A stretch of 64,000 nucleotides of DNA, taken from Marixanthomonas sp963974425. GTDB lineage: Bacteria; Bacteroidota; Bacteroidia; Flavobacteriales; Flavobacteriaceae. Positions 35,067 through 43,220 of this stretch are shown piece by piece. The notes below the pieces were generated by a model. That model had not been told where the DNA came from and ran no database searches. It worked only from the letters and a program-made list of their open reading frames with translations. The position numbers and the translations under genes are program-made. How positions within the stretch are numbered: the stretch's first letter is position 1; each line of letters begins with the position of its first letter. The DNA lies in NCBI RefSeq assembly GCF_963974425.1, contig NZ_CAXBCK010000003.1:1-64000 (forward strand), read 5' to 3'.

Positions 35067-35417
35067 CTATTCTTTTAGCATATTCAACCACTTATTGTAT
35101 TGCTCATCGTTCAATGTTTTTTTAACATTGGCCTTTAAGTCATCCATATACTCTTTCTTTTCAGCTGCAAGCTTAGGTTCGTTTAAGTCTTTGCCAGCAA
35201 GGTTCTTCTTGTATTTCATTTCGTAAGAAGTGTAATATCTAAAAAGAGCACGTTCTTGGCTGTCATCTATTCCTAATTTTGTTGAAATATCTGCCACTTT
35301 CTTTTTGGCTATTACTTCTGGTCTATCAGCGTCTTGAGACAGGCTTTGAGCAGTGGAGTATTGTACGCCAGCTACCATTACAAGAGCGATTGCAAGTATT
35401 TTAACTATATTTTTCAT
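35067..35417 (-). CDS. Small secreted helical protein, Spy/CpxP-like
   Basis: A 116-residue protein with a signal peptide ending in STAQ. The mature part is helical and charged, ending in LNDEQYNKWLNMLKE, a pattern seen in periplasmic proteins with LTxxQ-type motifs (Spy/CpxP-like). The second gene upstream is of similar design (LNETQYTKWEK), so the two look like distant paralogues. A chaperone or stress role is a guess. Confidence 0.65.
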   Translation of the reverse strand: MKNIVKILAIALVMVAGVQYSTAQSLSQDADRPEVIAKKKVADISTKLGIDDSQERALFRYYTSYEMKYKKNLAGKDLNEPKLAAEKKEYMDDLKANVKKTLNDEQYNKWLNMLKE

Positions 35418-35506
35418 GTCTTTTACTTTTAAAAATCAATTACTAAAGTAAGTAATTGTAACGTATATAGACCAAAAATTAAGCCAATTTTAATATTTAC
35501 AGCCTT

Positions 35507-35956
35507 TTAGCCACGTTTTTTTTCACCTCTTCTTTTTTCACCTCTTCTTTTTTTGCCTTCTCTTTTTTTATGCTTTCCAAAAGATTTTTCCCATTTGGTG
35601 TATTGCGTTTCATTTAAGATGGACTTCATTTCCTTTTTATGAGCAATTAGTTTATCCATCATTTGTGTTTTTCTTTCAAAACGTTCAGTTTCAGAAAGCT
35701 CTTTTCGGTTTTCCCCGTCTTTTTTAAGTGCTTCTCTTTCTTTGGCTTCTTTCAGAAACAGTTGATTTACTTCTTTTTGTTGCTTTTCAGATAAATCAAG
35801 CGCTAATGTCATCTTTTTTGACTTTAACTCTGCTTTCTGCTCAGCAGTTAAATTTTGTTTCATTTCAGATCTAGCTTCTCTCTTAGAGGTATCCTTTTTT
35901 TGCGCTATTGCATTAAAACCCAATAGGGCAATACAGATAATTAATACATTTTTCAT
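35507..35956 (-). CDS. Small secreted helical protein with basic repeat tail
   Basis: A 149-residue protein with a signal peptide (ending in NAIAQ) and a highly charged helical body containing LTAEQKAELK, LDLSEKQQKEV and LNETQYTKWEK, again Spy/CpxP-like. The C-terminal 20 residues are nearly all Lys, Arg, Gly and Glu, built from an RRGEK unit that is encoded by a 15-bp tandem repeat at about 35524-35553. The number of units may vary between strains. It is separated from its paralogue by 89 bp. Confidence 0.68.
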   Translation of the reverse strand: MKNVLIICIALLGFNAIAQKKDTSKREARSEMKQNLTAEQKAELKSKKMTLALDLSEKQQKEVNQLFLKEAKEREALKKDGENRKELSETERFERKTQMMDKLIAHKKEMKSILNETQYTKWEKSFGKHKKREGKKRRGEKRRGEKKRG

Positions 35957-36032
35957 GTTTTTATTTTTTTAATGTTCTACATACCTATGACTTGTTTTTT
36001 AACACTTGGTTTAATTTATAGGTAGATATTTA

Positions 36033-36062
36033 TAAAAAAAGCCGCCGTAAAGGCAGCTTTTA
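36033..36062 (-). terminator. Terminator of the diheme cytochrome gene
   Basis: Stem AAAAGCCGCC / GGCAGCTTTT with one mismatch. On the minus strand it is followed by a T run. Confidence 0.7.
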
Positions 36063-36081
36063 AATACATATAAAAGATGTT

Positions 36082-37362
36082 TTAATCTTCAATGGCTTCT
36101 AGGTATTCAAGTAGCATTGTAACCGCTTCTTCGTGTACAATGGTACGTCCTATTTGCGGCATTCTATACACAGGGGCTGTACTTTGAATTCTAGCTTCAA
36201 TCTCGCCGCGATTAGCATAAATACTAGTATCCTCAAAAGGAGTTTCAAACCTAAAATCAAGATTAAAATTTGTTACTGCTCCTCCGGGTTGGTGGCAATG
36301 AGCACAGTTTATGTCTATGTAGGCTCTGCCTCGCTCTAAAATATCGTACGTGGCGTCATCTGTCCAGTCGGGGAGTACACTTATGTTTTCTGAAGTTATG
36401 CCCTCCATCATCCCAATACTTTCTAAGTAAGCAAGCTGATTTAGACTTGTGTAGGAAGGAGTAAAGTTCATACTTCGTAACTTCATTCCTATAGGAAGGG
36501 TTGTGTTATCATTATTATGGCATGTAAAACAATCTTGTTTAGAAGGGATTTCGTAATCAATATTCAATGTTTCATTAGCTTCATTTATATAACTAATAGG
36601 TTTAACGCTTCCATTTTCGGTATAGGTTGCTTCGGTTTGGGCTTCGTTCCAAATATAATTACCCACTTGCCAATTTCCATTAATTTTTAGTAAGATGCGC
36701 GTTTCAATAATGAGTTTTCCTTCGCTTGGGTTTTGATCGTTTTTGTTATAGTAAAATGTTTTTGCAATCAAAGTATTGTCTGGGAATTCTGGCAACAAAT
36801 CGTCTCCTCTATATTCCATAGTTTCACAGTTGGGTAGGCGTACTAAACGTTGCTTTTTTGCATAGTCGGTAAAGAGTGTGCTGTTTATTTCATATAATTG
36901 AACGCCAGCGGCTGGACTTAAACTAGAAAGGCTTCCCGCGAAAACGCCCATCTCAGATAGATTTGTTTTATACTCTAGCGTTACAGCGAGTGTACACGTA
37001 TCTAAAATATCACTGCTTTCCGATTCGTTTCCTTGAGCATCAAAAGCAATAACCGAAAAGCTGTATTCTGTTTCCGCTGTTAAGTTTTGGATGGGTAAAG
37101 AGGTGCCATTAACGTCATTGTTAATTAAATTACCATCTTGAAATACAGCATAATTTACCACACCTACGTTATCATTCGATGCATCCCAATTTAGTTGAAG
37201 GCTATTCTCTGTTTTATTACTTGTCCTTAAGTTTGTGGGTGGCGTGGGGTTTTCGGTGTCTGTGGTTTCAGTTTCAGTAGGGCTATAATCATCATCGCCG
37301 CCGCAGGAAATTATAATTAATAAGAAAATTACCGAAAAAAGCTTGAGTAGGTATGGTTTCAT
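36082..37362 (-). CDS. Diheme c-type cytochrome lipoprotein with fibronectin III domain (SO_2930 family)
   Basis: A 426-residue envelope protein. The lipoprotein signal ends in IIISC with a GGDDD spacer. A fibronectin type III domain (about 35-120; PTNLRTSNKTENSLQLNWDA) is followed by a region matching the SO_2930/HNE_0200 diheme cytochrome family (TLFTDYAKKQRLVRLP, IAKTFYYNK). Two heme sites CxxCH are present, CFTCH and CAHCH. It may carry electrons at the outer membrane, but its partner is unknown. The frame opens at 37407, but the start at 37362 gives the proper signal. Confidence 0.85.
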   Translation of the reverse strand: MKPYLLKLFSVIFLLIIISCGGDDDYSPTETETTDTENPTPPTNLRTSNKTENSLQLNWDASNDNVGVVNYAVFQDGNLINNDVNGTSLPIQNLTAETEYSFSVIAFDAQGNESESSDILDTCTLAVTLEYKTNLSEMGVFAGSLSSLSPAAGVQLYEINSTLFTDYAKKQRLVRLPNCETMEYRGDDLLPEFPDNTLIAKTFYYNKNDQNPSEGKLIIETRILLKINGNWQVGNYIWNEAQTEATYTENGSVKPISYINEANETLNIDYEIPSKQDCFTCHNNDNTTLPIGMKLRSMNFTPSYTSLNQLAYLESIGMMEGITSENISVLPDWTDDATYDILERGRAYIDINCAHCHQPGGAVTNFNLDFRFETPFEDTSIYANRGEIEARIQSTAPVYRMPQIGRTIVHEEAVTMLLEYLEAIED

Positions 37363-37649
37363 TTGTTGAAATAGTTTGTTTAAAAATAACCATTTCTTTT
37401 TAACCACTGTTTTGCAAGGTGTTAAAAATACAGCCTCTAGCTTTCTGCTTAAAAATCTTATTGTATTTGTGTAAGTTTTTTATTGAAAATCAGACTACTA
37501 CATGCACAAAAGAGAGAATCTTTTTTGTTAAGCTTACTAGGCACTGTTTGCAAATCAATAGAGATATTGAACCGTCTATGCCAAAAGATTAAGGTTATAT
37601 TGCTAACAGTGCTTTTTGTGGGTCGTGTTCTAATAGGATATTATCTTTT

Positions 37650-39107
37650 TTAGGATACCAATCCCAAAGTTGTTTTATATAGGTTTGTTTTTTCCATTTT
37701 CGCTTTTAGCCATGCATAAAAGCTCATCACAAATATATCTTCTTGCTGTGTGCCAATCCACTCAAAAGACCCCTCCACTTTATTTTTAAACCTCTCAGTG
37801 GTTACTTGATCTGGATTTTCATAATAATCTGAAACTAGTTTAATGAATGTCAACACACGTTCTTCACCTGCTTTTTTTAGTGGCTTTGTATATCTTTTTT
37901 TAAAACTTTGTAAACGTGATAGCACAAGATCCAGTTTATCGAGTTCGATGAGTAATAGGATTTCGATAATATTCTTTTTGAGCACCCATAACCAGCCCAT
38001 TTTCTTTTCATACCAATGGTCACTGTGCGTCAAGTTTCTATACTCTTGATATGCGCTATTGAATTCACTCTGTTGAAATAGACACATGCAAAACGTTAAC
38101 TGGCTGTCTAGCGAAAGATTTTTGGTGTTTTTAAGCAGTTTTGAAGCTTCTCTTGCTTTTCCTGTGTAAGTTAAGTTCATTGCTTTTAAAACAACTAGTT
38201 TGTCGCTAAAACGCTTATAATACTGCTTGTTATTCCTTTGCATTTCTACTTCCATTTTTACGACAAACTCTTTTGATTGTTCAAAATTCTTATTCCTGAA
38301 ACTGTTTACAGCCATGAGATTAAGAGTTTCTATATGATAGAAAAGATGCTTTTGTGCTACTTCCTTTTTTTCTGAAATAATTGTGTAAATATCCATCATA
38401 AATGGAGCGATTTCATAATAATTACTTTGCAAAGTCGCTGCAGTGGCTGTTATGTTGAGTAGCTGAAACAAAGATTTATAGGTGAGCGTTGTATCAATTT
38501 TAATGTTAAAAGCCGAAAAATGCTCTAATATTATTCCAGTAATAGAAGATTCCCCTGGGTTTTTTAAATGCTTTTTTATGGAAGCATATGCCATATTTAA
38601 TTGAAATTGTTTTTGAAACAACTTCATATTGGTATTGGAAGCTTGTATCACATTTTCCAATGTTTGGGAAGGGTTTAGGTGTGCATATTGGATTTTTGTA
38701 TGATAGATTTCATTAAGAATTGGGTGTAAGTCTAAGGCTAAGGCTTCTTTTTCGGCCTTTTTCAATGTTTTAAAGGCGATTTTGTTCAGTTTTTGCTCTA
38801 AAAATATCCTGCCAGCTAGCAGCAACTTCATAATTTCCATCTCTTCGGAAGTTTCTCCCGAAAAACTTTTGGAGGCTGTAAAATCTACCAAGCTATCACG
38901 AAGTCTTTTGCACAGGGCGTGATACGCATTTTTGGACGGTTTCCCGTATAGCTGGACATCCAAATCTTGCGTTCTTCCACTGTTAATTAATTTGAAGAGC
39001 TGTAGGTTCTTCGTATCGCCACGTTGGTTCTTTTTCTTCAGAAAGCGTGCAAATCCCTGCTTTTCTTCCGTAGAAAATGTATCGATTATTGCTGAAATAT
39101 CCTTCAT
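37650..39107 (-). CDS. Helical-repeat protein of unknown function
   Basis: A 485-residue soluble protein without signal or membrane segment, made of many helices with TPR-like spacing (for example LNEIYHTKIQYAHLNP, SAYQEYRNLTHSDHWYEK). The N-terminal 80 residues (FSTEEKQGFARFLKKKNQR, LCKRLRDSLVDF) look like a separate helical domain. I do not recognise a named family. It is possibly a scaffold or regulator. It stands alone, divergent from yiaA. Confidence 0.65.
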   Translation of the reverse strand: MKDISAIIDTFSTEEKQGFARFLKKKNQRGDTKNLQLFKLINSGRTQDLDVQLYGKPSKNAYHALCKRLRDSLVDFTASKSFSGETSEEMEIMKLLLAGRIFLEQKLNKIAFKTLKKAEKEALALDLHPILNEIYHTKIQYAHLNPSQTLENVIQASNTNMKLFQKQFQLNMAYASIKKHLKNPGESSITGIILEHFSAFNIKIDTTLTYKSLFQLLNITATAATLQSNYYEIAPFMMDIYTIISEKKEVAQKHLFYHIETLNLMAVNSFRNKNFEQSKEFVVKMEVEMQRNNKQYYKRFSDKLVVLKAMNLTYTGKAREASKLLKNTKNLSLDSQLTFCMCLFQQSEFNSAYQEYRNLTHSDHWYEKKMGWLWVLKKNIIEILLLIELDKLDLVLSRLQSFKKRYTKPLKKAGEERVLTFIKLVSDYYENPDQVTTERFKNKVEGSFEWIGTQQEDIFVMSFYAWLKAKMEKTNLYKTTLGLVS

Positions 39108-39270
39108 TCAATCGTTGGTTTATGGGTAAACTATCATCGTTTTAAAAGTAAATAAAAGATAAATGTATGTTTTTCAATCGTAAGTTTTTATAAAAAGTAA
39201 CGTTTTTTAATAACCGATACTTTAGCAAATTTGTACCGTACTAAAACATAAACATCAAAAACGTTTAATT

Positions 39271-39747
39271 ATGGAAAATCAAAAAATGAATACAGGGAAA
39301 GAAACCGATAATGAGTTTACCCGTAACAAGAAAAAAGAAGAAGCGTTTAATTGTAGGCCTACCGCGGCATTTATTTCGGCTGCCTGGACTGCTTTATTTG
39401 TTGGGATGATATCCTACTGTGTAGGCTTGTGGAATGCAGATATGTGGTTGAACGAGAAAGGATATTACTTTACCATTTTATTGTTTGGGTTATTCTCGGT
39501 GGTTTCGGTGCAAAAAAGTGTACGTGATAAACAAGAAGGTATTCCTGTAACTGAAATTTACTATGGTATTTGTTGGTTTACCACTATAGCATCGATTTTA
39601 TTATTGATAATAGGTCTTTGGAACGCCGATATGGAATTGAGTGAAAAAGGTTTTTACGGAATGTCTTTCGTATTGGCACTTTTCTCTGCCGTCGCGGTGC
39701 AGAAAAACACCAGAGATATCAAGTTTTTAGATAAAAAGGAGAAATAA
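39271..39747 (+). CDS. yiaA: YiaA/YiaB-family inner membrane protein
   Basis: A 158-residue protein with four membrane helices arranged as two copies of the YiaAB pair: AAWTALFVGMISYCVGLWNA...KGYYF and TTIASILLLIIGLWNADMEL...KGFYG, each ending in VQKxxRD. The duplication is visible by eye. The family function is unknown. Tandem terminators separate it from the convergent lysS. Confidence 0.88.
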   Translation: MENQKMNTGKETDNEFTRNKKKEEAFNCRPTAAFISAAWTALFVGMISYCVGLWNADMWLNEKGYYFTILLFGLFSVVSVQKSVRDKQEGIPVTEIYYGICWFTTIASILLLIIGLWNADMELSEKGFYGMSFVLALFSAVAVQKNTRDIKFLDKKEK

Positions 39748-39752
39748 AAATT

Positions 39753-39790
39753 CAAAACCGGAAGGTGCCATGCACGTTCCGGTTTTGATG
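39753..39790 (+). terminator. Terminator after yiaA
   Basis: Perfect 11-bp stem CAAAACCGGAA / TTCCGGTTTTG with a 13-base loop. Confidence 0.75.
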
Positions 39791-39796
39791 TTTGGG

Positions 39797-39831
39797 AAGC
39801 GGCTTCTGTAAAAGGGAGTCGCTTTTTTTAC
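39797..39831 (+). terminator. Second terminator hairpin before the lysS end
   Basis: Stem AAGCGGCT / AGTCGCTT (one mismatch) followed by TTTTT on the plus strand, reaching to the lysS stop codon. Confidence 0.55.
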
Positions 39832-41525
39832 TCTACCAACTCTACAAACAGGCCGTCATCTGTTTTGTTAACATTGGCTAATTTATGTTTGGTCAACGTT
39901 TTAATGCTTTTGTCCCATTTTTTATTGCTAAGACCGCTTTGTTCCTTAAGTTCATTAAGGTCTATTTTTTTAGCTTTTTTTAGCAACTCAAAAACCTCTT
40001 TTTCTTCATCGTTAAGTTCAACTGTAATTTTCTTTTCTGGTTTCATCTGTGGAAAGAAAAGCACTTCTTGTATAGAAGCATTGTTGGTAAGGAACATAAT
40101 TAATCGGTCCATACCAATACCCATTCCGCTTGTTGGAGGCATCCCGTATTCTAATGCCCGCAAGAAGTCGTAATCGATAAATTCGGTTGCTTCATCATCA
40201 CCACGATCTGCTAGTTTTAATTGTGCTTCAAAACGTTCGCGCTGGTCAATTGGGTCGTTTAGTTCGCTGTAGGCATTGGCGATTTCTTTTCCGCAAACCA
40301 TAAGCTCAAAACGCTCTGTAAGTTCTGGGTTGTCGCGGTGTTCTTTACACAACGGGCTCATTTCTTTTGGGTAATCGGTGATAAAAGTGGGTTGAATATA
40401 GTTAGGCTCACATTTTTCACCAAAAATCTCATCGATGAGTTTTCCTTTACCCATGGTTTCATCTACTTCAATACCTAAATCTTCAGCTGCTTTTCTAATT
40501 TCGGCTTCGCTTTTATCGGTAATGTCAAAGCCGGTATATTTTTCAATAGCTTGAGCCATTGTTACTCTTGGGTACGGTGCTTTAAAATCAATATCGTGTT
40601 TGCCAAATGTAACTTTGCTGGTTCCGTTAACTTCTGTTGCACAAAATTCTAATAGTTGTTCGCAGAAATCCATCATCCAATTGTAATCTTTGTAGGCTAC
40701 ATAAATTTCCATTGCGGTAAATTCTGGATTGTGGGTGCGATCCATCCCTTCGTTACGGAAGTTTTTAGAAAACTCATACACACCATCAAAACCACCTACA
40801 ATTAGCCTTTTTAAATATAACTCGTTTGCGATTCGCATATACAATGGAATATCTAATGAGTTGTGGTGGGTAACAAACGGACGAGCCGCTGCACCACCAG
40901 GAATAGGTTGTAATACGGGGGTTTCTACTTCAAAATAGTCACGTTCGTTAAAAAACGTTCGCATGGCATTGAATAGCTTTGTTCGTTTTTTAAATACTTC
41001 TTTTACGTGTGGGTTTACGGCTAAATCGGCATAACGCTGGCGATACCGTTGTTCAGGATCGTTAAAAGAATCGAACTTATTACCCTCGCTGTCAACTTTA
41101 GGAAGCGGTAATGGGCGTAATGCTTTAGAAAGTAAAGTAAAATTCTTTACCATCACTGTTTTTTCACCTACGTTTGTTATAAACAGTTCGCCTTCAATAC
41201 CTATAAAATCGCCAATATCAAGCAATTTTTTATACACATCGTTGTACATGGTTTTGTCTTCACCTGTACAGATTTCATCTCGGTTAAAATACACTTGTAT
41301 GCGACCTTCGCTGTCTTGTAGTTCAGCAAAAGAGGCTTTTCCTTGAATACGGCGAGACATTAATCGACCCGCGATTTTAACCTTTTTACCTTCAGAAAAA
41401 TCCTTCTTTATATCTTTAGTTAAAGATGTTATTTCATATAGATCTGCTGGGTACGGATTGATACCCATTTTTTGCAGTTGCTCGCGTTTTTGGCGACGTA
41501 CTTGTTCTTGTTCTGAAAGTTGCAT
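39828..41525 (-). CDS. lysS: Lysyl-tRNA synthetase, class II, with C-terminal extension
   Basis: Charges tRNA-Lys in the cytoplasm. An N-terminal OB-fold anticodon-binding domain (VKIAGRLMSRRIQGKASF) precedes the class II core with motif 2 (FRNEGMDRTHNPEFTAMEIY) and motif 3 (GMGIGMDRLIMFL). E. coli LysS ends shortly after motif 3 (505 residues). Here 565 residues include a helical tail of about 70 (LNDEEKEVFELLKKAKKIDL on) that resembles a small winged helix. A consensus promoter lies upstream. Confidence 0.96.
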   Translation of the reverse strand: MQLSEQEQVRRQKREQLQKMGINPYPADLYEITSLTKDIKKDFSEGKKVKIAGRLMSRRIQGKASFAELQDSEGRIQVYFNRDEICTGEDKTMYNDVYKKLLDIGDFIGIEGELFITNVGEKTVMVKNFTLLSKALRPLPLPKVDSEGNKFDSFNDPEQRYRQRYADLAVNPHVKEVFKKRTKLFNAMRTFFNERDYFEVETPVLQPIPGGAAARPFVTHHNSLDIPLYMRIANELYLKRLIVGGFDGVYEFSKNFRNEGMDRTHNPEFTAMEIYVAYKDYNWMMDFCEQLLEFCATEVNGTSKVTFGKHDIDFKAPYPRVTMAQAIEKYTGFDITDKSEAEIRKAAEDLGIEVDETMGKGKLIDEIFGEKCEPNYIQPTFITDYPKEMSPLCKEHRDNPELTERFELMVCGKEIANAYSELNDPIDQRERFEAQLKLADRGDDEATEFIDYDFLRALEYGMPPTSGMGIGMDRLIMFLTNNASIQEVLFFPQMKPEKKITVELNDEEKEVFELLKKAKKIDLNELKEQSGLSNKKWDKSIKTLTKHKLANVNKTDDGLFVELVE

Positions 41526-41550
41526 ATGTTATTTCTAATAAATGAAGCTA

Positions 41551-41581
41551 CAAAGATACCAACAATGATGCTCGTAACCAA
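41551..41581 (-). promoter_or_regulatory. Promoter of lysS
   Basis: On the minus strand, -33 TTG (41579-41581) and -7 TATCTTTG (41551-41558) are separated by 20 bp. This is a full match to the Bacteroidota consensus. Confidence 0.75.
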
Positions 41582-41631
41582 TAGCTGTAACAAAAGGAAA
41601 TTACACAGACTTATAATTAAAGTTTTAACCG

Positions 41632-41639
41632 TAAATTTG
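41632..41639 (+). promoter_or_regulatory. -7 element of the YqaE/Pmp3 gene
   Basis: TAAATTTG matches TAnnTTTG exactly and ends only six bases before the ATG, so the message would be nearly leaderless. Confidence 0.5.
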
Positions 41640-41645
41640 TAGTGT

Positions 41646-41804
41646 ATGAGTATTTGGAGAGTTATTTTATCCATTTTGTTTCCGCCATTAGCCGTAATAG
41701 ATAAAGGCTGCGGGTCTATTTTAATTGTATTAATTCTTACTATTTTGGGTTGGATACCCGGTGTAATAGCCGCGCTCATCATTTTAAATAACCCTAACAA
41801 ATAA
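41646..41804 (+). CDS. YqaE/Pmp3-family membrane peptide
   Basis: A 52-residue protein with two membrane helices. ILFPPLAVIDKGCG and ILTILGWIPGVIAAL are the hallmarks of the YqaE/Pmp3 (UPF0057) family, whose members affect membrane potential and salt tolerance in yeast and plants. It starts at ATG 41646 and stops four bases before the lipoprotein gene, with which it probably forms an operon. The short 5' leader suggests leaderless translation. Confidence 0.88.
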   Translation: MSIWRVILSILFPPLAVIDKGCGSILIVLILTILGWIPGVIAALIILNNPNK

Positions 41805-41808
41805 AGTT

Positions 41809-42549
41809 ATGTTGAAAAAATTACTTCTTTTATTGGTTGTTGCTTTTACGTTAGTAAGCTGCCAGTTTACCGAAACACTAACAATTAATGAAGATGGGAG
41901 TGGACGGATGTCGATGAATATTGATATGAAAGAAATGATGGCCATGACTCAGTCTATGGGTATGGACAGTACATTGGTAAAAATGGACAGTACTGTTACT
42001 TTTGCAGCATTTTTAGAAGAGAAGAAAGATAGTATCGCAAAATTGTCCAAATCCGATCAAGAAAAATTAAAAAAGCTAGAAGATTATAGTATACGGACTG
42101 TTATGGCCCCTGAGACAAGCGATTTGTTTATCGATGTTTTTGTAGATTTTAAAAATATTACTGAAGCAAATAACCTGATGAATAGTTTAAATCAAGCTTC
42201 GGCCGTTATGCCAGAATCGCCCGGTGGTGGTGCCGAAATAAAAAGCGACCCTTCTACCGATGTTCTGGGTGTACGTTATGATTATACCGGAAATAGCTTT
42301 TCACGCGATGCGTATGTTAAAGACGAACAAGCGTATAAAAAACAGAAAGATAGTCTGCAAGAAGCCGAAATGTTTATGAATAGCATGAATTATAAATTAA
42401 AATATACATTTCCGAAGCGAATAAAATCGTCTTCTATTGAAGATGCGAATTATTCATTGGATGGGAAAACAATTACTGTTGAACGTCGTTTTTTAGACTA
42501 CTTTAAAAATCCTGATATTTTAGATTTAGAAGTAGAGTTTGAAAAATAA
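41809..42549 (+). CDS. Lipoprotein of unknown function, 246 residues
   Basis: The lipoprotein signal ends in TLVSC, with Cys at residue 18. The mature start FTETLTINEDGSGRMSM suggests a beta-strand pair, followed by a methionine-rich helical region (MKEMMAMTQSMGMD) and a C-terminal TFPKRIKSSSIEDA...DGKTITVERRFLDY. Proteins with this layout are common in flavobacteria without assigned function. It is 4 bp after the YqaE gene. Confidence 0.75.
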   Translation: MLKKLLLLLVVAFTLVSCQFTETLTINEDGSGRMSMNIDMKEMMAMTQSMGMDSTLVKMDSTVTFAAFLEEKKDSIAKLSKSDQEKLKKLEDYSIRTVMAPETSDLFIDVFVDFKNITEANNLMNSLNQASAVMPESPGGGAEIKSDPSTDVLGVRYDYTGNSFSRDAYVKDEQAYKKQKDSLQEAEMFMNSMNYKLKYTFPKRIKSSSIEDANYSLDGKTITVERRFLDYFKNPDILDLEVEFEK

Positions 42550-42611
42550 TTTACGTACGGTTGTGTTGATTTTTAAGTATCTTTCACTTATAAAACTTAA
42601 AAAATCGATTT

Positions 42612-43151
42612 ATGAAAGCCTTTTTCTTATTACTACCCTTACTAATTATAAATTCTTGTAAAACTACTACAGATACAAATTCAGCTTCTCAAACAAATAC
42701 TACAGCAACTGAAGAAGTGCAGACAAAAGTTGAGTGTCCTGCAGATGGAATTTGTACCGCAGAAATTCAACAAAGTAAAAAACTTATTATTAAAGAAGAC
42801 GGTACAGGAGCATTATATCCAGAGATTTCTTCAGGAGATAATATGGTGGTTATTTATACATTCTCTCAAAAAGGACCAGAGGGAACAGTTGATGGAGATT
42901 ATTCCGAAACCATTCATTTTGAAATGCCAGCTAATGCAAGTGAGGTTGACAAAAAAGGAAATTCTTTACAGGACATTAAATTGTTATACGGTAAACAATG
43001 TTACTGCAAGGGTGAGGCAGGTTTTTATAAAGTAGAGAATGGCAGTTTACAAGTGACAAAAAATAGAAATGAACTGCATTTTGAGCTTCAATTTGCAGTA
43101 GATAAAACCTCTCATAAACTTTCTAAAATTAGTAAGACAATAGAAATGTAG
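42612..43151 (+). CDS. Lipoprotein of unknown function, 179 residues
   Basis: The lipoprotein signal ends in IINSC (Cys 16), followed by a Thr/Ser/Asn-rich linker and a cysteine-containing region (ECPADGICTAEI; later KQCYCKGEAGFYKV), which may form disulfides. The body is probably beta-rich (SKISKTIEM at the end). I know no named family. It lies 62 bp after the previous lipoprotein and ends before a bidirectional terminator. Confidence 0.7.
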   Translation: MKAFFLLLPLLIINSCKTTTDTNSASQTNTTATEEVQTKVECPADGICTAEIQQSKKLIIKEDGTGALYPEISSGDNMVVIYTFSQKGPEGTVDGDYSETIHFEMPANASEVDKKGNSLQDIKLLYGKQCYCKGEAGFYKVENGSLQVTKNRNELHFELQFAVDKTSHKLSKISKTIEM

Positions 43152-43168
43152 GTTTTTTGATTATAATA

Positions 43169-43197
43169 AAAAAGGGACGCAATTGCGTCCCTTTTTA
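43169..43197. terminator. Bidirectional terminator
   Basis: Perfect 28-base palindrome with core GGGACGCAATTGCGTCCC and A5/T5 ends. It serves the lipoprotein gene and the convergent metalloprotease gene. Confidence 0.9.
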
Positions 43198-43220
43198 TTT
43201 TTCAACTAATTTAAAGTATA

